Assembly: GCF_039543525.1 (NCBI RefSeq)
Contig: NZ_BAABJX010000029.1
Span: forward strand, 79,191 to 143,190
Direction of reading: 5' to 3'
Source: Algivirga pacifica
GTDB taxonomy: Bacteria > Bacteroidota > Bacteroidia > Cytophagales > Flammeovirgaceae
Length of the DNA stretch: 64,000 nt
The notes below the pieces were generated by a model that saw nothing but the letters and a program-made list of their open reading frames with translations, did not search any database and was not told where the DNA came from. Positions 51,422 to 59,743 of this stretch are shown piece by piece (position 1 is the stretch's first letter; the number at the start of each line of letters is the position of its first letter). The position numbers and the translations under genes are program-made.

Positions 51422-54400
51422 GACTGCCCTTCTATTGTTTGCTGGTGGCATCCATAAATCCCTTCCAGCATCTCTGTTCGAATATTCAATTTATATAACC
51501 TACGATTATCACGCGTTGGGTGTACTCTATTGCTTAGAAAGATGAATACAAGTTTTTCAGCTGGGTCTACCCAAGCCATTGTTCCAGTAAAGCCCGTATG
51601 CCCGAAACTTTTAGGACTTGCCGATAGACAAGGATAAGCCTGTGCAGAAGATAACGTCTCATTGTTTAACAAAGGCTTATCAAACCCCAATCCTCTTCGG
51701 TTATCATTTTCTGGAAATTGTACACTGGTAAATTCCTTCATTACTTCTGCAGCGATATATTGCTTTCCTCCATAGTATCCCTCCTGCAGGTACATTTGCA
51801 TCAACTTTGCCAAGTCTAGTGCATTGGAGAAAAGTCCTGCATTTCCAGATACTCCTCCCAATACTGCGGCAGCTTCATCATGTACAAACCCATCCATTTG
51901 TCCGTGTCTAAAGAAAATATCATTCTCTGTAGGAATGATACGGTCACAGTCAAACAGTTCATAAGGATTAAATCCTAACGTAGTAGCTCCCAATGGCCCA
52001 TAAAAAGTTTCTTTAAGGTAATCATCAAAAGGTTGGCCTACACGACTACTGATCATCTCCGGATAAAGTACAAAGGATAGTCCTGAGTATTTATAGGTTC
52101 CCCTATTTTTAACTGCAGACTCATTCACCAACTTATAAATCTGCGGAAGTAGCTTTTTGTGCGCGTAAAGTTGCGGTCCTACCCTTACCGTATATTGCTT
52201 AGATGGATACAGTGCAAAAGGACGTTGTTTGAACAACCCTCCCCATCGAGCAATTTTATCAATTTGACTCCAATAGGATATATAGGGGTATAATCCCGCC
52301 TGATGTGCCAATACTTCCTTAAACGTAATATCTCTTTTTAACGGATCTTTCTGGAAGCCTTTCCAGTAACGACTGAAAGGCTCATCCATATCAAAAACTC
52401 CTTGTCCTGATAGTTTCATAATGGCAGGAAGAGGAGCAGATACTTTCGTTACCGATGCTAAGTCGTACAAATCTTCATTCTCTACAGGACGTTCTCCATA
52501 GTAAGTATGAAAGCCGTAAGATTTCTGGAGAATTACTTTCCCTTCCTTTGCAACCAATACCTGACATCCCGGATAGGCCCTTTGCTCCAATCCATACATT
52601 GCCAGACTATCGACCAATTGTTCCAATGCCCATCCATCTAACTGTACATTCTCAGGATCTGCAAATCCCAAACGGCCAATCGCTTTAGTAAAAATTCCCG
52701 AACCTACCTTGAAATGCTCATTCACGGTAACAGGTAATTTTCCCTGAGTCGGTAAAGCCCCAAAGATTACCTGCGCTGCTATTTCCTGCATTAATGGAGT
52801 GTCCTGATAGGTCATTAATAAGGCCTTTGATTGCGCTATTCCCTGAAAAACATTCAAGGCATAGGGGTTGGCAAAGACCGTTAAAATAACCTTGTCATTT
52901 TGAGAAAGCTGTTCAACTAATTGTTTTACCTCTTCCGTAATACCGAACGGATGTGTAGGAATACGTTGTTTTCCTTCATTCAAATTCACAACAATCTCTT
53001 TCACTTTAGGACTCATAAACAAGTCATGTATTCCTACGAGAATATGATCATAGCTTTTCAAGGTATCCAGTAAAAGAGATTGCTTTTCAGAAGAAAAAGA
53101 GGTTCCAATATTCAAAAAGTCTACTTGAGTATACTTAGCGGCCATCTTTTGGAATGTGGTCAAGGTATCACTACCAATAGACACTACAGCAATACGCTTT
53201 CCGGCAATTTCCTGAATAGGTAATCTATTGTCCACATTTCTTAGCATTGTGATGGCTCCCTCTGAAAGCTTTCGGTTCAAGGCTTTGTCTTTCGATGAAT
53301 TGAGCTGTTGAATCAAATGCTGCTCCGACAACAATTCCTCTTGTATCTTCACTTGAGCAGGGCGTTCTGCCCAATACTTAAAAGCCAATACCTTACGACA
53401 CTTTTCTTCTATATCCCTTGAAGTCAAACGGCCTTCCTTGATTGCTTTTTCTATAGCGATCAATGCGTCCTCTACTTCCCTGGTAAACTCCACAACATCA
53501 TTCCCTGCAATCAATGCCTCTGCATGGGCCTCTCCTGCTGACCGGTGCTTGGTGATCCCTTTCATATGGATTCCATCTGTAAAGACTAATCCTTTAAATT
53601 GTAGGTCTTCCCGAAGAATATTCAATATTTTTTTAGAAAGAGAAGCTGCTTGATGTGGCGTATCATCAATAGCAGGCAATTGTAAATGTGCTGACATCAC
53701 TCCTCCTACTCCTGCGTCCACCAATTGTCGGAAAGGGTAAAGTTCTACAGAATCCAAACGTGCTCGCTGGTGTGTAATCACAGGTAAGTCATGATGGGAA
53801 TCGACACTCGTATCTCCATGTCCAGGAAAGTGTTTGGCAACAGCCAGTACGCCTTCTTCTTGTAATCCTCTAACGTATTGTTTTCCTAGTTCCGCCACCT
53901 TCTTGGGATCCTCTCCAAAAGAACGGTAACTAATTACTGGGTTATTTGGGTTATTATTCACATCGACTACCGGACCAAAGTTGATATGCATCCCCAACTG
54001 CTTCATATGTCGACCGATCGCTTTTCCCATTTCATATACCCACTTGTCTTCTTGTACAGCACCCAACGTCATGGCATAAGGAAAGCTCATTCCCTCGATG
54101 GTTCGCATGCCTATTCCCCATTCGGCATCCAAAGCAAACATCAATGGGGTTTCGGCCTGAGAGCGATAATAGTGTATCATCTCCTGATGCTCCACTGCCT
54201 TAGCCTTGAAAAAGATCACTCCACCTACTTTGTACTTTCTGATCAGTTCAGCGACTTTTTCTTTATTACTTAAAGAGGGAGAAGGAACAATCAACAATTG
54301 GGCAATACGTTCACGGGGAGTCAGTGATTGATAGACAGAGTCTACCCAAGAATGATTGGTATATTTGAGATAAGTCGGTTCTTGGGCGTACAGCAAAGAT

Positions 54401-54456
54401 GGTATCCCCAAACAAGTCCACAATAAAGATAATACTGCTAAAATTCTTTTCATCAA
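51406..54456 (-). CDS. Glycoside hydrolase family 3 (NagZ-like) fused to a serine hydrolase domain
   Basis: A 1016-residue secreted protein (signal peptide ending LLYAQ, about residue 25). Residues 40-370 form a GH3 domain with KHFPGHGDTSVDSHHDLP (the NagZ signature loop with His/Asp pair) and VFTDGIHMKGI (nucleophile Asp). A GH3 C-terminal-like domain follows. From about residue 640 comes a class C beta-lactamase-like domain: SVTK (SxxK), YSGLSF (YxN-like) and HTGFTG. This pairing suggests trimming N-acetylglucosamine and peptide or ester groups from peptidoglycan fragments in the periplasm. It is monocistronic. Confidence 0.9.
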   Translation of the reverse strand: MMKRILAVLSLLWTCLGIPSLLYAQEPTYLKYTNHSWVDSVYQSLTPRERIAQLLIVPSPSLSNKEKVAELIRKYKVGGVIFFKAKAVEHQEMIHYYRSQAETPLMFALDAEWGIGMRTIEGMSFPYAMTLGAVQEDKWVYEMGKAIGRHMKQLGMHINFGPVVDVNNNPNNPVISYRSFGEDPKKVAELGKQYVRGLQEEGVLAVAKHFPGHGDTSVDSHHDLPVITHQRARLDSVELYPFRQLVDAGVGGVMSAHLQLPAIDDTPHQAASLSKKILNILREDLQFKGLVFTDGIHMKGITKHRSAGEAHAEALIAGNDVVEFTREVEDALIAIEKAIKEGRLTSRDIEEKCRKVLAFKYWAERPAQVKIQEELLSEQHLIQQLNSSKDKALNRKLSEGAITMLRNVDNRLPIQEIAGKRIAVVSIGSDTLTTFQKMAAKYTQVDFLNIGTSFSSEKQSLLLDTLKSYDHILVGIHDLFMSPKVKEIVVNLNEGKQRIPTHPFGITEEVKQLVEQLSQNDKVILTVFANPYALNVFQGIAQSKALLMTYQDTPLMQEIAAQVIFGALPTQGKLPVTVNEHFKVGSGIFTKAIGRLGFADPENVQLDGWALEQLVDSLAMYGLEQRAYPGCQVLVAKEGKVILQKSYGFHTYYGERPVENEDLYDLASVTKVSAPLPAIMKLSGQGVFDMDEPFSRYWKGFQKDPLKRDITFKEVLAHQAGLYPYISYWSQIDKIARWGGLFKQRPFALYPSKQYTVRVGPQLYAHKKLLPQIYKLVNESAVKNRGTYKYSGLSFVLYPEMISSRVGQPFDDYLKETFYGPLGATTLGFNPYELFDCDRIIPTENDIFFRHGQMDGFVHDEAAAVLGGVSGNAGLFSNALDLAKLMQMYLQEGYYGGKQYIAAEVMKEFTSVQFPENDNRRGLGFDKPLLNNETLSSAQAYPCLSASPKSFGHTGFTGTMAWVDPAEKLVFIFLSNRVHPTRDNRRLYKLNIRTEMLEGIYGCHQQTIEGQSYGRD

Positions 54457-54536
54457 CTGGATTCGGTCTAGTATGGTTAATCAAATGATTTATAAGAAAA
54501 GAGTTTTATAACAAAAAATTGTACTATACAGAAAAA

Positions 54537-54574
54537 TAAAGGGTTCTCAAACAGTTGTTTGAGAACCCTTTAAC
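54537..54574 (-). terminator. Rho-independent terminator of yceI
   Basis: GGGTTCTCAAAC, loop AGTT, GTTTGAGAACCC at 54541-54568 with T-rich sequence on the minus strand (TTTATTTTT). It is 29 bp after the yceI stop and lies ahead of the GH3 gene. Confidence 0.9.
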
Positions 54575-54596
54575 TTATACTTTAACTTTTTACTTC

Positions 54597-55196
54597 TTAC
54601 TTTTTAGCAGTCAACTCTACCTCCAAGAAGAAATCGTTTCCGATCGCCTTGTCACCTAGGTTGTCAAAGAAAGAAGCTGATCCGTAACGGATATCGTATT
54701 TTGTACGGTCCAAAGTGATTTTTGCTGTTGCAGTTACTGCATCACCATCCATTTTTACAGTCGCAGGGAACATCACTGTTTCTGTTTTTCCTTTGATCGT
54801 CATATCACCTGTAATATCGTACATATCGTTTCCTTTTGCTTTCGCTTTAGTGATTACGAAAGTCGCTGTAGGATATTTTTCAACACCAAAGAAATCGTCA
54901 GACTTCAAGTGACCAATCAATTTATCATTCCACTCTCCTGCATCCAGATCATCACAAGTCATTGTGCTCATATCTACTGTGAAAGAACCACCTACTAGTT
55001 TATCTTTCTTCATCTCCAACTCACCGTCTTTCAGTTGGATCTTACCATAATGCTCACCAGTTACTTTTGTTCCTCTCCACTTGATCGTGCTATTTGCAAC
55101 GTCCAATTTCATCGCCTCAACGAAATCTGCTACATTAAAAGAAAGGGCGAATGCCGCCAACAACATAGACACTAGTGCAATTGCTTTTGTTTTCAT
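54597..55196 (-). CDS. YceI family protein
   Basis: A 199-residue periplasmic lipocalin-like protein with signal peptide to about residue 24. Family pattern: KLDVANSTIKWRGTKVTGEHYGKIQLKDGEL, GGSFTVDMSTMTCDDLDAG, FFGVEKYPTATFVIT and DMTIKGKTETVMFPA, ending in DFFLEVELTAKK. YceI proteins bind long isoprenoids or fatty amides. The marR gene lies 192 bp upstream on the same strand, and both genes have a TTTAC..GTAAA palindrome upstream, so this gene is likely controlled by it. Confidence 0.92.
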   Translation of the reverse strand: MKTKAIALVSMLLAAFALSFNVADFVEAMKLDVANSTIKWRGTKVTGEHYGKIQLKDGELEMKKDKLVGGSFTVDMSTMTCDDLDAGEWNDKLIGHLKSDDFFGVEKYPTATFVITKAKAKGNDMYDITGDMTIKGKTETVMFPATVKMDGDAVTATAKITLDRTKYDIRYGSASFFDNLGDKAIGNDFFLEVELTAKK

Positions 55197-55256
55197 CTTT
55201 TTGTTTGATTTAAATTTTAACTGAACTAATAACAGTATTTTAATTACAATGGTTTT

Positions 55257-55272
55257 ATTTTACAAGTAAAAT
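55257..55272. promoter_or_regulatory. Candidate MarR operator upstream of yceI
   Basis: ATTTTACAAGTAAAAT, a perfect palindrome of 7-bp arms and AA centre... the arms ATTTTAC/GTAAAAT resemble the site upstream of marR (TTTACATGTAAA). It lies 61 bp upstream of the yceI start. Confidence 0.65.
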
Positions 55273-55388
55273 TTCATATTAAATAAATAGGGATAATTTT
55301 CCCTACTATAATATTTCCATCAATTTAGCCCCTAGACGTCTTAATGACATAGCATAGACGTCTCTACAATAAGGCATTAGGTGCTACT

Positions 55389-55841
55389 TTAGCTACGCAA
55401 CTTATCTAAAAGATCACTTAAAAGATGCGCCTCTTCTTCTGTCAGATTAATCTTCTCATGGATTTGCTGTGTTTTCATCACTTCATCCATTTCTTCCATA
55501 AAAGTCAATCCTTCTTCTGTGATATTAATATAGACTACTCTTCGATCATTCTCACAACGTTGACGCTCTACTAGATTCTTAACCAATAGTTTATCTACCA
55601 ATCGAGTTGTATTAGGCGTCTTGTCCAACATGCGTTCCTTTACAGATTGCACTGATAAATGCTCTGGATACGAGCCTCTCAAAATCCGTAATATATTATA
55701 TTGTTGTTCCGACAATCCATAAGGCTTCAATAAAGCAGCAACTTGAGAGCTCCACCAATTGGCTGTAAATAGCGTATTGATGATCGCCTTAAATTGTGGC
55801 GACATAAATTTTCCCTGCTTTATTTCTTCTCCTATCTTCAT
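55389..55841 (-). CDS. MarR family transcriptional regulator
   Basis: A 150-residue winged-helix regulator. LKPYGLSEQQYNILRILRGSYPEHLSVQSVKERMLDKTPNTTRLVDKLLVKNLVERQRCENDRRVVYINITEEG (about 39-112) spans the recognition helix (TPNTTRLVDKL) and wing (CENDRRVVY). Its promoter contains a palindrome between the -33 and -7 boxes, so autorepression is likely. It lies directly upstream of yceI, which carries a similar palindrome. Confidence 0.93.
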   Translation of the reverse strand: MKIGEEIKQGKFMSPQFKAIINTLFTANWWSSQVAALLKPYGLSEQQYNILRILRGSYPEHLSVQSVKERMLDKTPNTTRLVDKLLVKNLVERQRCENDRRVVYINITEEGLTFMEEMDEVMKTQQIHEKINLTEEEAHLLSDLLDKLRS

Positions 55842-55880
55842 GAATAATCAATATTAGTTATTAAGTCAATTATTATGCTA

Positions 55881-55912
55881 CAAATATAGTTTACATGTAA
55901 AATAATTACAAA
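55881..55912 (-). promoter_or_regulatory. marR promoter with an operator in the spacer
   Basis: Minus strand: TTTG (55912-55909), 20-bp spacer, TATATTTG (55888-55881). The palindrome TTTACATGTAAA at 55890-55901 sits between the two boxes. Confidence 0.8.
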
Positions 55913-55938
55913 TAAAAATGTTATTTTTTTTCAAAATA

Positions 55939-56075
55939 GTAGAAGGTAGAAGGTAGAAGGTAGAAGGTAGAAGGTAGAAGGAAATTAATTGATAAGCTGC
56001 TTCAGTACAAAATGAATTACTTTAGTTTATCGCTTACCGTTTACAGGATTTCCCTCTAAGCGATAAGCGATAAAG
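55939..56075. repeat. Heptad array (GGTAGAA)n and a GATAAGC palindrome
   Basis: 55939-55981: about six units of GGTAGAA. 56030-56075: TTTATCGC TTACCGT .. CTAAGCGATAAGCGATAA, an inverted repeat of GATAAGC units. Both fit RRTNANN on the + strand. The gap 55913-56077 has no gene. Confidence 0.92.
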
Positions 56076-56077
56076 TG

Positions 56078-56725
56078 CTAATCCAAAATATTAATCCCTA
56101 TTCCAAGGTCCCAATAGGCACTCCTGTTTGGTAAAATATCCACATCCTCCATAAAAAAGCGATGGTACTTCAAGCGAACCACTAGCTCCATCACATTAGG
56201 AGTGATAGGATAAACGATTCCGAATTCAGGATTAAATCCAAAACTCCAATCCGAAGAGCTTTCTCCTAATAGCCCTATTTCTATCGAAGTTTGACTAGCA
56301 TAAGCACCTACATTAAAAGCAGCATAAGGTCGTGCCCGAAATGTATCGGTAAAATAATAATTGGCACCTACAGTTAATGGCCACACATGAGTTTCTGTTA
56401 CCCTCACCCCTGTGATAGCCCCTCCTTCAAAATTATAGGTTGCCCGATCCTTTTGCTCAAAAAAGTTTTGCCAACCAAAGTTACCTGAAACACTGACTTG
56501 AGGATTGAAACGATATTCCAAATCAAAGTCCCACCCTCTCCAACTTGTCTTACTGACAAACTCATCCAACTTAAAGGTAGGAATACCTATATGATAAGTG
56601 AGTCCCAAAGAAAAGTTCGTATAATCTGTCTTGGGCATAGGATCATAGGAGTAAGTCTGGGCTTCTGTAGTCTTGGTAAGGCACAGAATAAATAAACTAA
56701 AGATCAAACGGTAGGTGACTTTCAT
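56078..56725 (-). CDS. Outer membrane beta-barrel protein
   Basis: A 215-residue protein with signal peptide to about residue 22 (TTEAQ). Alternating hydrophobic/polar strands and turns (NFSLGLTYHIGIPTF, DFDLEYRFNPQVSVSGNFGWQNFF, WPLTVGANYYFTDTFRARPYAAFNVGAY, ELVVRLKYHRFFM) and an aromatic end (GIGINILD) suit an eight-stranded porin-like barrel. The function is unknown. Its start codon is directly flanked by a heptad array (56726), which replaces the usual leader. Confidence 0.8.
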   Translation of the reverse strand: MKVTYRLIFSLFILCLTKTTEAQTYSYDPMPKTDYTNFSLGLTYHIGIPTFKLDEFVSKTSWRGWDFDLEYRFNPQVSVSGNFGWQNFFEQKDRATYNFEGGAITGVRVTETHVWPLTVGANYYFTDTFRARPYAAFNVGAYASQTSIEIGLLGESSSDWSFGFNPEFGIVYPITPNVMELVVRLKYHRFFMEDVDILPNRSAYWDLGIGINILD

Positions 56726-56880
56726 AGTGTGGAGTTTGGAATTTGGAGTGTGGAGTTGCTAGTGCTGTGGTTAGTAGGTAGTGGTTAGTGATTAGTGATT
56801 GGTGGTTGGTGATTCGTTTTACTATATATCCATACTAGTTACCAATCACTAGTCACCAGTCACCAGTCACTAATCATTGG
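56726..56880. repeat. Heptad array pair between two minus-strand genes
   Basis: 56726-56767: AGTGTGG AGTTTGG AATTTGG AGTGTGG AGTTGCT AGTGCTG. 56776-56815: AGTAGGT AGTGGTT AGTGATT AGTGATT GGTGGTT GGTGATT. 56838-56880: complementary units (TTACCAATCACTAGTCACC..), which run through the TAG stop (56870-56872) of the DUF4136 gene. The left array touches the start codon of the other gene. Confidence 0.92.
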
Positions 56881-57580
56881 TATCTAAAATAGGAGATTGT
56901 TCAAAAGCAGTATCAATTTCTCTAAGAAAACGGTCCAATGCTGTACCGCTTGAGGTGTCGGCTGGGATTCCTTTGATAATTGCCTGCCACACAAAATCCA
57001 ATACTGGCACTTCAGAAGGTAAATACTGGCTCAGGTCTTCCTCTTCCCTATCTGCCAACCAGTCTCTATAATCTTGTAACGATTCTCCCTCTACCATCTC
57101 CACCATCAATGTTGCCTCATCAAAAGAATATATACCATAAGGCCAAGGATACCATCCATAATACCCTCCATAAACTCCCCAATACCCTCCGTACCAACAG
57201 TAATAGTCACACCAACCCGGCCCCCACCACCAACCTGGATTCGATACCAGAAAACTATTAGTAAAACGAGTTGTAATGGCATTCAACACTAAGTCTGGAT
57301 TATCTGCTATATCGACTTCCTCATATCCATAAGCGATCATATTTTCTTTGATCTTAGACAGGATACGTTGTTGTACTTGCATTGGCAGTTCCTGTTGCTC
57401 TTCATCATCTGTTAAAAAGCCAACTGAATCTCGAATAGCAAAGGTTTGGAATTGTGTGAAATCCTGTTCTTCATCAAAGTAAGATAATACCGAATCAAAG
57501 TCCTCTAATGATCGTTCATCATCTCTAAAGTCGCATCCAAAGAGGCATAATATTGATAATAGAATAAAAGGTCGTTTCAT
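56870..57580 (-). CDS. DUF4136 domain lipoprotein
   Basis: A 236-residue protein with signal peptide ending CLFGC (lipidated Cys16). The DUF4136 pattern runs from YFDEEQDFTQFQTFAIRD through RILSKIKENMIAYGYEEVDIADNPDLVLNAITTRFT (about residues 34-105) to TLMVEMVE and LDFVWQAIIKGIPADTS. In between is an insert very rich in Trp, Tyr and Gly (NPGWWWGPGWCDYYCWYGGYW..), common in this family. It probably sits in the outer membrane; the function is unknown. The final Asp-rich tail is followed by a stop inside a heptad array. Confidence 0.85.
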   Translation of the reverse strand: MKRPFILLSILCLFGCDFRDDERSLEDFDSVLSYFDEEQDFTQFQTFAIRDSVGFLTDDEEQQELPMQVQQRILSKIKENMIAYGYEEVDIADNPDLVLNAITTRFTNSFLVSNPGWWWGPGWCDYYCWYGGYWGVYGGYYGWYPWPYGIYSFDEATLMVEMVEGESLQDYRDWLADREEEDLSQYLPSEVPVLDFVWQAIIKGIPADTSSGTALDRFLREIDTAFEQSPILDTND

Positions 57581-57585
57581 TATTT

Positions 57586-57621
57586 AAAGTATAAGGTATA
57601 AGGTAAAAAGTATTAGGTAAG
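57586..57621. repeat. Short heptad run upstream of the DUF4136 gene
   Basis: AAGTATA AGGTATA AGGTAAA AAGTATT AGGTAAG, beginning about six bases upstream of the start codon at 57580. Degenerate RRTNANN units. Confidence 0.75.
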
Positions 57622-57720
57622 AACTATATACAAATTACATCTACTGATACTGAACCTATACAAAAAATAGAAACAATCTTTTGTAGAAAGAAGACAGTCT
57701 CTCCCAAAAAGGTACAAAGC

Positions 57721-57898
57721 AAAAAGACTACAATAGGGAGTCCCATTGTAGTCTCATTCAACTTTCTTATTATTTATCACAAGTCACAAAAAGCGTCAGC
57801 CTTTTGCTTCTCAGGCACATTGCTTCAATAACGTTTCCTACTTGGTCATTAAAGGTATAAGCATTCTTGTGTTGTAAATCGGCAGTAGGATTTCGTAA
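57721..57898 (-). ncRNA. Candidate structured small RNA of about 175 nt (6S-like)
   Basis: Supported by a -7 box and a strong terminator with no gene between. The end, on the minus strand, is GACTACAATGGGA/TCCCTATTGTAGTC at 57753-57726 followed by TTTTT. Long-range pairs can form between the 5' and 3' parts: TTTCTTA (57902-57896) with TAAGAAA (57769-57763), and ATTTA..CACAAG (57879-57866) with CTTGTG..TAAAT (57783-57772). A long irregular hairpin of this size resembles 6S RNA, and a 6S-Flavo class is known in Bacteroidota; membership is not proven. A 40-codon open frame overlaps it but has no convincing start. Confidence 0.55.
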
Positions 57899-57902
57899 GA
57901 AA

Positions 57903-57910
57903 CAAAAGTA
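57903..57910 (-). promoter_or_regulatory. Probable -7 box of the small RNA
   Basis: TACTTTTG on the minus strand, an exact TAnnTTTG. No TTTG was found 19-20 bp upstream. Confidence 0.5.
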
Positions 57911-58044
57911 CTTGAATAGTACAAGTGTTTGCACTTTTCAAATAAAACATATAATTGTTTCAATTACAACTAATATTAAAGTATTTTATTTTAAAAAATT
58001 GCAACAAAACAGAAACACCTACTGAAAATCATTCAATAATCTTC

Positions 58045-58518
58045 TTAAGATGATTGTTTCATCACCTCAATCATCGCCCACAACTGTTTGCGTAACGTCT
58101 CAATCTCTTCTGCAGAGCCCTGTACTTTTTGAGCTAAGGCGGCCGGAATCTTACACGCCTGCTGCTTCAAACTTCTCCCTTTTTCAGTCAAAAATACCTC
58201 TACTTTTCGCTCATCTTGCTTCGAGCGTACACGATCTATTATTCCTTTCTTCTCCAATCGCTGTAGAAGAGGAGTCACTGTATTGGTATTCAAGACTAGC
58301 TTCTCCGTAATATACGTTACGGGTATGCCATCCTTTTCCCACAATAGCATCAACACCAGGTATTGAGGGTAAGTAATGTCCAGTTCTTCCAGAAAAGGTT
58401 GATATTGCTTAATAATCAGTCGTGACACTGCATAGAAAGGAAAGCACAATTGATTTTCCAATTTCAAATCATCTGACTTTCTACACGCTTCTCCCTCCAT
58501 ATTTTCTTCCATCGCCAT
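58045..58518 (-). CDS. MarR family regulator, OhrR-like
   Basis: A 157-residue winged-helix protein. LKLENQLCFPFYAVSRLIIKQYQPFLEELDITYPQYLVLMLLWEKDG is the OhrR pattern, and the Cys in NQLCFPFYA (about residue 25) is at the position of the peroxide-sensing Cys. The HTH is TEKLVLNTNTVTPLLQRLEKKG and the wing RVRSKQDERKVEVFLTEKG. It probably senses organic peroxides. The glutathione peroxidase gene lies directly upstream on the same strand, 210 bp away, which supports this. An organic hydroperoxide resistance gene (ohr) itself is not present. Confidence 0.9.
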   Translation of the reverse strand: MAMEENMEGEACRKSDDLKLENQLCFPFYAVSRLIIKQYQPFLEELDITYPQYLVLMLLWEKDGIPVTYITEKLVLNTNTVTPLLQRLEKKGIIDRVRSKQDERKVEVFLTEKGRSLKQQACKIPAALAQKVQGSAEEIETLRKQLWAMIEVMKQSS

Positions 58519-58597
58519 ATTTATACTAACACAATTAAGAATTTTTGCAGTTTAGTAATAGTATTTTTAATAGTCCAATTTAGGGGGGCTTTTTTAT

Positions 58598-58740
58598 CAG
58601 TGAACAGTGAACGGTGAACGGTGAACGGTGAACAGTAAAATTTGATGCTTTCTGTAAAATTGCTAGTGTAGGAGGTGTTTAATTTTCAATTATCAATTAC
58701 TTACTGCTCACGGTTCACTGCCTACTGTTTACTGCTCTAG
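58598..58740. repeat. Heptad palindrome (GGTGAAC)n running into the gpx stop codon
   Basis: Left arm 58598-58637: AGTGAAC AGTGAAC GGTGAAC GGTGAAC GGTGAAC AGTAAA. Right arm 58681-58740 on the minus strand: AGTAAAC AGTAGGC AGTGAAC CGTGAGC AGTAAGT AATTGAT AATTGAA. The gpx stop TAA (58729-58731) lies inside the first of these (CAG TAA ACAGTAG). Confidence 0.95.
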
Positions 58741-59214
58741 TAATAAATCCTGAACATAACGTTCTAGATCCTTGGGTGATGTTATAGGAGCAAAGCGTCT
58801 TCTGGGACTTCCATTCTTGTCGATCAAGAATTTGGTAAAGTTCCATTTCACTCCTTTACTCATAAACCCTCCGAGACGGTCTTTTAAAAACACAAAAATA
58901 GGGTGTGCGTTGCTTCCATTTACATGGACCTTCTCAAATACTGGAAAAGATACTTCATAATCCATCAGGCATTCTTCGATCTTCCCGGCATCTCCTGGTT
59001 CTTGGTTCATAAATTGATTACAAGGAAACCCTAGAATTACCAAGCCTAGGTCCTTGTAATCCTGGTACAATTTCTCTAGCCCACGGTATTGTGGTGTGAA
59101 TCCACACTTACTTGCCGTGTTAACGACTAATACCACTTTTCCCTTAAATGTCTCCATAGAAACCGCTCCACCGTGCAGTGTGTTCGCCGAAAGTTCATAA
59201 AAAGAAGTAGTCAT
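58729..59214 (-). CDS. Glutathione peroxidase family thiol peroxidase
   Basis: A 161-residue peroxidase. The peroxidatic Cys is in NTASKCGFTPQY (about residue 38), and the catalytic Gln and Trp/Asn lie in GFPCNQF and WNFTKFLID. The Cys in FPCNQF can act as resolving Cys, as in thioredoxin-dependent members. It reduces H2O2 and organic peroxides in the cytoplasm; since bacillithiol is made here, the natural reductant may be thioredoxin or bacillithiol (inference). It pairs with the OhrR-like gene. Confidence 0.94.
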   Translation of the reverse strand: MTTSFYELSANTLHGGAVSMETFKGKVVLVVNTASKCGFTPQYRGLEKLYQDYKDLGLVILGFPCNQFMNQEPGDAGKIEECLMDYEVSFPVFEKVHVNGSNAHPIFVFLKDRLGGFMSKGVKWNFTKFLIDKNGSPRRRFAPITSPKDLERYVQDLLLEQ

Positions 59215-59587
59215 CTGTTTACTAAATAATTTTGGTTAAAAATAAAGGATGATAAATGCGGGAACACCTTAACATTTTACTCAAAAAATTGGTTATCATC
59301 TTCCCTTCCTTTAAAAAATAAGCTTCAATTAAGTCTATGACGACTATATCGCATAAGACTGTAATTATCATACCAATAAGAGCCTGTAGCACGATTTTGT
59401 CAATCTTTTTTTGGCTTTTTTTTAATTATTGCATCTTAAAGTAACAGTCTTTATCAAAAAACAGGTTGGTTGTATTTAGTCACTTTACATAAAGCAATTT
59501 GATAACATCATGTGTCATAAGCTTTGCAATATAATAAACCTTATTGTGAGTGGTACCCTTACTTTATTTGATAACACAACGGGGATT

Positions 59588-59692
59588 TCAACGGACAATG
59601 ACTTTAGAGGTAGCACTTCCTTGCGTATGCTGAATTTTCAACATGTACACCCCTTTAGGGAGCTTCTCCATAGATAAGGTTTCGATATATTT
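59588..59692 (-). pseudogene. Orphan C-terminal sorting-domain fragment
   Basis: Lies in a 529-bp gap (59215-59743). A frame from 59692 to TGA at 59588-59590 has no start and reads ETLSMEKLPKGVYMLKI then QGSATSKVIVR, the last strands of a type IX secretion C-terminal domain (LPKGVYxLxIQ..G..xxKxIV). The upstream part of the protein is gone. The rest of the gap shows nothing I can support. Confidence 0.65.
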
Positions 59693-59743
59693 TTAGCGAA
59701 TAATTCGATTATAAATATACGCTTATATACCTTATTCGTTCCC

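Noticed and set aside
57786..57897. A small protein of about 40-50 residues inside the candidate RNA
   Set aside because: The frame reads plausibly, but only GTG far upstream could start it and it would begin before the -7 box; the promoter, terminator and pairing favour an RNA.
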